NCBI GenBank assembly: GCA_903827735.1
Contig: CAIKJM010000253.1
Span: 1 to 8,656 of the forward strand
Source: an uncultured Rhodanobacter sp.
Lineage (GTDB): Bacteria; Pseudomonadota; Gammaproteobacteria; Xanthomonadales; Rhodanobacteraceae
Direction of reading: 5' to 3'
DNA length: 8,656 nt
Made by a program: the position numbers and the translations under genes. The notes beneath the pieces are model-generated. The model saw only the letters and a program-made list of their open reading frames with translations, was not told where the DNA came from and searched no databases. This document shows positions 5,201 through 8,656 of the stretch, piece by piece. Position 1 is the stretch's first letter. Each line of letters begins with the position of its first letter.

Positions 5201-5611
5201 TTATCGGTCAGCTTCCAGCTGCTCGTCAATTGGCCTTAGGCGCAGAAAAGCCTTGTCGATATGCCGATTTAGTTCATCCCGACCAAATGGCTTGCGCACA
5301 AAGCTGTATCGGCCATAGAGGCCCTCGACGTCCGATTGTTGTTCGGCAGAGAACAGCACGACAGCGACGTTTGGATGAAGCTTGACCGCGAGTTCGGCAA
5401 CATCAATGCCATTCATTTCTTCGCGAAAAACAACGTCGCAGAGAATCAAGTCTATCCGCAGCTGCTCTTCGATGACTGCAGCAGCGCCCAAAAAGCCGCT
5501 CGCCGTGAATATTTGAGCGTCGGCGAGGGCGTCCACGAAAAGCGTCAACGAGTCGAGAACGTCGGGATTGTCTTCCACGACAAGCACATAAAATCTCGGC
5601 TTTATGTTCAC
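5201..5611 (-). CDS. Single-domain response regulator (receiver only)
   Basis: This CheY-like receiver has 136 residues and no output domain. The acidic pair is E13-D14 in VLVVEDNPDV, the phosphoacceptor is Asp59 in LILCDVVF, the switch residue is Ser88 in VVLFSAE and the conserved lysine is Lys107 in FVRKPF. All essential residues are present, so it should accept phosphate from a histidine kinase encoded elsewhere. GTG 5611 is chosen because the receiver begins a few residues later. GTG 5638 is possible (nine more residues) and has AGGA nine bases upstream. The same frame stays open to 6133, but that extension runs over the oxidoreductase gene and has no domain. It is transcribed divergently from that oxidoreductase across 267 bases. 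Its partner and target are unknown. Confidence 0.9.
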   Translation of the reverse strand: MNIKPRFYVLVVEDNPDVLDSLTLFVDALADAQIFTASGFLGAAAVIEEQLRIDLILCDVVFREEMNGIDVAELAVKLHPNVAVVLFSAEQQSDVEGLYGRYSFVRKPFGRDELNRHIDKAFLRLRPIDEQLEADR

Positions 5612-5878
5612 TCGGTCCGCCCCCGTGTTCTCCTTCACTGAGACTAGTCCTAAATCATCGCCACAGGGGGCTAGCGTTGCAAAGATTGGCGGTCCAAAAC
5701 GTTCGCGAGGGATTGGATGGTCGTTTACCGCCTGGACCGGGTCTTTGGAGCAACCCTGCGGAGAAGGTAAAAGCAGAGACGCCTGGAAGGTGAAACACGT
5801 CATCATGTTTCTTTGCAGTTCATTAGACGGACGTGTACGCAAGTTGCGAGTGACTACCGCCAACAAGTGCCCCAAGCC
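5612..5878. promoter_or_regulatory. Divergent intergenic region with a possible operator
   Basis: These 267 bases separate the response regulator (minus) and the oxidoreductase (plus) and should hold both promoters; no strong -35/-10 pair is obvious. GAAACA (5792-5797) and TGTTTC (5806-5811) are 6-bp inverted arms around eight bases, a layout typical of a dimeric regulator site, placed 68 bases before the oxidoreductase start. No gene is seen here. Confidence 0.35.
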
Positions 5879-7159
5879 ATGACGCGAGAAAACGATGAGT
5901 CGCCCAAGCCCGCGGCCGATGATGACAGCACGGAAGCTATGGGGAGACGGCGTTTCCTGCGTTTTGCCGGAACCGGCGCCCTTGGCGCGGCGCTGAGTTC
6001 CCAGGCGATGGGCCAAGGCGCCGCCGGTGTCAGTCTCGGCCCCATACAGGCGCCAACGGAAGCGCCAGACAAGACGCCGGTGCCTGACCATGAAGATCAG
6101 CTCGTGGGCTTTGCGATCGTTGGGCTGGGCCATCTGTCACTCAATCAGATTTTGCCCGCATTCGGCAAAAGCAAATCCGCCAAGCCTGTTGCGCTAGTGA
6201 GTGGGAACCGTGCAAAGGCGCTCGAAGTGGCGCGAGAGTATGGTATTGCTTCCTCAGCAATTTACGATTATTCGGACTTTGAAAAGCTGCAGAGCAATAA
6301 GCAGGTTCAGGTGGTTTATATCGTTCTTCCCAACAGCATGCATGCCGAGTTCACCGTCAGAGCAGCGAAAATAAAAAAGCACGTGCTTTGCGAAAAGCCC
6401 ATGGCCACCTCGGTTGCCGACTGCGAGCGAATGATCGCTGCGTGTCGCGACGCGCAGCGGCTTTTAATGATCGCTTACCGAAGCCAGTACGAGCCGCTCG
6501 ACCGCACGGCACTAAAAATGGCGCGTTCCGGAGACTTGGGGAAACTGCGGCAATTCGTTGCGAGTAACGTGCAGAATCAAGGTGACCTGTCGCAGTGGCG
6601 TTTAAAAAAAGCGATGGCGGGCGGCGGTGCGATGGTCGATGTCGGCATCTATTGTCTGAACGCCGCGCGATTCCTTTCCGGAGAAGAGCCTTCTTCCGTC
6701 CTGGCGACCATGGTGCAGCCGAAGGACGATCCCAGGTTCGCAGAGGTGGAGGAATCGGTAAGCTTCCTGCTTAATTTCCCGAGTGGTCTGACTGCGATTT
6801 GTACAAGCGGTTATGGCAGCCATTCGTCGAAATATTTCAGGTTGCAAGGCAGCACGGCGTGGGTGGGCATGGACCCGGCTTTTGAATATGGCGGACTGCG
6901 TCTCATGCAAGGCACCTTGAAGGCCGATCGTGAAACGACCACCGAGATTCACTTTGATGCAGCGGATCAATTTGCATTGGAGATGGATCACTTCGCCCAT
7001 TGCGTGAAGAACAATGTAGTGCCACATACGCCCGGCGAGGAGGGTCTGCAGGATCAAAAGATTGTTGAAGCCATTTACGCGTCGGCAACCAGCGGTCGAC
7101 GTGTCACTCTCGCACCCGCGTCCGTGCCGCGTGGACCCGATATCACTGAGATGATTTAA
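5879..7159 (+). CDS. Tat-exported Gfo/Idh/MocA-family oxidoreductase (glucose-fructose-oxidoreductase-like)
   Basis: This NAD(P)-dependent sugar-type dehydrogenase has 426 residues and was probably exported folded with its cofactor. Residues 22-45 form a Tat signal (G-R-R-R-F-L-R, then a hydrophobic Ala/Gly stretch), preceded by a polar 21-residue leader. The Rossmann fold shows GLGHLS (82-87) after FAIV. LPNSMHAE (150-157) and the family hallmark CEKPMA (171-176, Lys173) follow. The C-terminal alpha/beta domain has WRLKKAMAGGGAMVDVGIY (240-258), typical of the glucose-fructose oxidoreductase branch. ATG 5879 keeps the Tat motif near the N-terminus, but no good ribosome binding site is visible; ATG 5939 would start right at the RRR motif. 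The substrate cannot be named. It is monocistronic in this window, and no sugar-uptake genes are nearby. Confidence 0.93.
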   Translation: MTRENDESPKPAADDDSTEAMGRRRFLRFAGTGALGAALSSQAMGQGAAGVSLGPIQAPTEAPDKTPVPDHEDQLVGFAIVGLGHLSLNQILPAFGKSKSAKPVALVSGNRAKALEVAREYGIASSAIYDYSDFEKLQSNKQVQVVYIVLPNSMHAEFTVRAAKIKKHVLCEKPMATSVADCERMIAACRDAQRLLMIAYRSQYEPLDRTALKMARSGDLGKLRQFVASNVQNQGDLSQWRLKKAMAGGGAMVDVGIYCLNAARFLSGEEPSSVLATMVQPKDDPRFAEVEESVSFLLNFPSGLTAICTSGYGSHSSKYFRLQGSTAWVGMDPAFEYGGLRLMQGTLKADRETTTEIHFDAADQFALEMDHFAHCVKNNVVPHTPGEEGLQDQKIVEAIYASATSGRRVTLAPASVPRGPDITEMI

Positions 7160-7426
7160 CCCGCGCGCGTCTGCATTGATGCCGGAGTAGCTGCCGCTCT
7201 AGCTGATCGGCGTTTGGAGAGCCGCGAGATATGACGGTAAGCACCGTCCGTAGTCTGGAACGAGGCATCGTAAAATTGCCTGGGCTAGGTCGTTTTTCGA
7301 GTGCTTCGTGCCCAGTGACTTACCCGCTCACCCGTGGCGCGCTGCTGACGTTGTCCGATCGAAAGTCGTCGACGGAGGGGAGGATTGATCTAATACTCAA
7401 CGCGACGGTGCCGGCAATCGGCGCCA
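7160..7426. other. Intergenic region between convergent genes, with a 35-codon ORF
   Basis: These 267 bases lie between the oxidoreductase stop and the adaptor stop. GACGGT (7233-7238) and ACCGTC (7243-7248) form a tight hairpin with a four-base loop, but no T-run follows. On the minus strand the adaptor stop overlaps an ATG (TGATG, 7429-7425) that opens a frame of 35 codons (MAPIAGTVALSI…) ending at 7320. Its position suits a next operon gene, but no family is recognised and it is too short to be an outer-membrane channel. Confidence 0.4.
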
Positions 7427-8626
7427 TCAGCGGGCTTCTTTCTTTCCCGCATCACCTGCACTCTTTCCGTCCTTCGCAATATCCACCTGTTCGCCTTCAT
7501 AAAGCGAGTCCGGCGGGCTCAGCACAATGCGTGATTGGGCATCGATGCCTTCGGTGATTTCCACCGTGCTGCCGAAGTCTCTTCCGATGGTGACGGGCTG
7601 CAGATGGATGTGGTTCTGCGCGTCGACCAGGGCCACGCGCAGACCTTCGCTGCGGAAGAGCAGGGTATTTGCCGGGATGATCACGTTATGCGTGGCGCTG
7701 GAAACACCGAGCTTGACGTTGGCGTAGACGCCCGCGACGAGCGACTGGTCGGCGTTGTCCAGGTCGATTTCGGTGCGTAGCGTTCGGCTGTTCGCATCCA
7801 GTGCGTCGGCGGTGCGCGCCACCGTGCCGGTGACCGGCTTGTCGCCAAAGCTGCTGACCGACACTTGCACGGGCATGCCCACGTGCACGCTGCCGGCATA
7901 AATTTCCGGCACGTTGACGAAGACGCGAAGCTTCGACGTGTCGGCAATCACAAACAGGTTGCTACCGGTGGAGCCGGCGTCGACCAGGGCGCCGACGTCG
8001 AGGTTGCGCTGGGTGATGACCCCGTCAAACGGCGCGTTGATGTATTTGAACTGCTCCATGTTTTTCAGGCGGGCGACGTTCGAGCGATCCGCCTCGACGG
8101 TGGCGAGGCTGGCGCGCGCCTGCGAGTCGTACTGATCGCCGGTCTGCTTGGCGACCAGTCCGGTCGAGACGAGCTGGTCATAGCGCGTGGCGGTCACCTG
8201 CGCGAATTTGGCGTTCGCTTCATCGCTGCGCATCTGCGCCTGACCTTGGCTGAGCTGATTGTCGACGTCCGGCGTATCGAGGTCGGCCAGCCGCTGACCT
8301 TTCTTCACCTTAGTGCCGATATCGACGTACCACTTGGCGACGTAGCCGGTGGTGCGCGCGTAGATCTGCGCGTCCTGCCAAGACGATACCGTGCCGGGCA
8401 GGCTCACCGATTGATCGCCCGGTGCCGCCTTCGGTGTGAGTACAGCGACCGTTGGTGTAGCGTCGCGGTTGGTTTCATCGGCGAGCTGGTGATGCGCGTG
8501 CAGCCGCTCGACGATGCCGTAGACGGCGAGCGCGACGAGTATCAGCGCCAGAATGATAAGCACCAGCCGTGCGCGATGCGTTGAACCCGGCGGCTGGCGA
8601 AGTGGTGAGCTGGAATGATCGGGCAT
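7427..8626 (-). CDS. RND efflux periplasmic adaptor (membrane fusion protein)
   Basis: The protein has 399 residues. A single N-terminal membrane anchor (about 20-39) replaces the lipobox seen in AcrA-type adaptors. Then come the first lipoyl half (about 80-120, GTVSSWQDAQIYARTTGYV, then DIGTKVKKGQRLADLD), an alpha-hairpin (about 121-190), the second lipoyl half (YINAPFDGVITQRNLDVGALV, 195-215), a beta-barrel (about 228-305, with VPEIYAGSVHVGMPV) and a membrane-proximal domain (about 310-382, VIIPANTLLFRSEG). The family bridges an inner-membrane RND pump and an outer-membrane TolC-type channel. ATG 8626 has only a weak TGAGAT upstream and begins 11 bases after a possible stop codon of the preceding gene, so it is probably in an operon. 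The tail is Lys/Asp-rich (DGKSAGDAGKKEAR). The substrate is unknown. Confidence 0.95.
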   Translation of the reverse strand: MPDHSSSPLRQPPGSTHRARLVLIILALILVALAVYGIVERLHAHHQLADETNRDATPTVAVLTPKAAPGDQSVSLPGTVSSWQDAQIYARTTGYVAKWYVDIGTKVKKGQRLADLDTPDVDNQLSQGQAQMRSDEANAKFAQVTATRYDQLVSTGLVAKQTGDQYDSQARASLATVEADRSNVARLKNMEQFKYINAPFDGVITQRNLDVGALVDAGSTGSNLFVIADTSKLRVFVNVPEIYAGSVHVGMPVQVSVSSFGDKPVTGTVARTADALDANSRTLRTEIDLDNADQSLVAGVYANVKLGVSSATHNVIIPANTLLFRSEGLRVALVDAQNHIHLQPVTIGRDFGSTVEITEGIDAQSRIVLSPPDSLYEGEQVDIAKDGKSAGDAGKKEAR

Positions 8627-8637
8627 GGGTCGGTATC

Positions 8638-8656
8638 TCAGTCGGCGGCCGCATGC
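8638..8656 (-). CDS. Possible last codons of an upstream efflux gene (partial)
   Basis: The minus strand at the window edge reads …H-A-A-A-D and then TGA (8640-8638), 11 bases before the adaptor ATG. An RND permease or other efflux gene ending here would fit the operon layout, but five codons cannot identify it. Confidence 0.3.

Noticed and set aside
5612..6133. N-terminal extension of the response regulator frame
   Set aside because: It has no domain similarity and overlaps the Tat signal and N-terminus of the oxidoreductase on the other strand. The receiver begins only near 5611.
7865..8584. A 239-codon plus-strand open frame
   Set aside because: It is antisense to the RND adaptor. Its His/Val/Arg-rich composition is typical of the complement of a GC-rich gene.
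1..8656. CRISPR array, tRNA or rRNA genes
   Set aside because: There is no regularly spaced direct repeat series. No cloverleaf pattern or rRNA-like sequence was recognised by eye on either strand.

Overview
The window looks like an accessory stretch of a chromosome from the order Xanthomonadales (Xanthomonadaceae or Rhodanobacteraceae, for example a Dyella-, Luteibacter- or Stenotrophomonas-like bacterium). The main reason is a secreted lipase that ends in a XVIPCD, the recruitment domain of the bacteria-killing type IV secretion system (X-T4SS) of this order, encoded with a lipoprotein that should be its immunity protein. The inner-membrane-anchored RND adaptor, the Tat-exported sugar-oxidoreductase-like protein and the scattered ends of Y1-transposase (RAYT-like) elements also fit this group. 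The taxonomic call is inference; no marker gene is present.

Layout. Positions 1-204 hold the 3' end of a CDS cut by the window edge, with a PIN-like C-terminus. Positions 205-2366 are a repeat-rich, gene-poor zone. It contains an internally deleted Y1/RAYT element (542-766) that still carries the first codons of its transposase, a YkgJ-type cysteine-cluster protein (850-1626, minus) lying between inverted 21-bp repeat copies, a strong 17-bp hairpin (1699-1748), a tiny Cys/His-rich lipoprotein (1964-2113, plus) and further GGGTC-cored repeat ends. Positions 2367-4402 (minus) are the immunity lipoprotein followed by the XVIPCD lipase effector, overlapping by four bases. Positions 4403-5002 have no convincing gene but contain nested palindromes. 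A small unknown protein (5003-5194, plus) converges on a single-domain response regulator (5201-5611, minus), and the regulator diverges from a Tat-exported Gfo/Idh/MocA oxidoreductase (5879-7159, plus). Positions 7427-8626 (minus) encode an RND efflux periplasmic adaptor; the last bases of what may be the upstream permease gene touch the window edge.

How the genes work together. The clearest functional unit is the effector/immunity pair. By family knowledge, the lipase would be delivered through the X-T4SS into the periplasm of a rival Gram-negative cell to attack phospholipids, and the lipoprotein would protect the producer's own envelope. No T4SS structural gene is in the window, so this is an orphan effector locus. 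It lies next to mobile-element debris, and the repeat motif found there recurs 10 bases past the effector stop codon. The response regulator and oxidoreductase share a divergent intergenic region but show no firm functional link. The adaptor belongs to a separate efflux operon.
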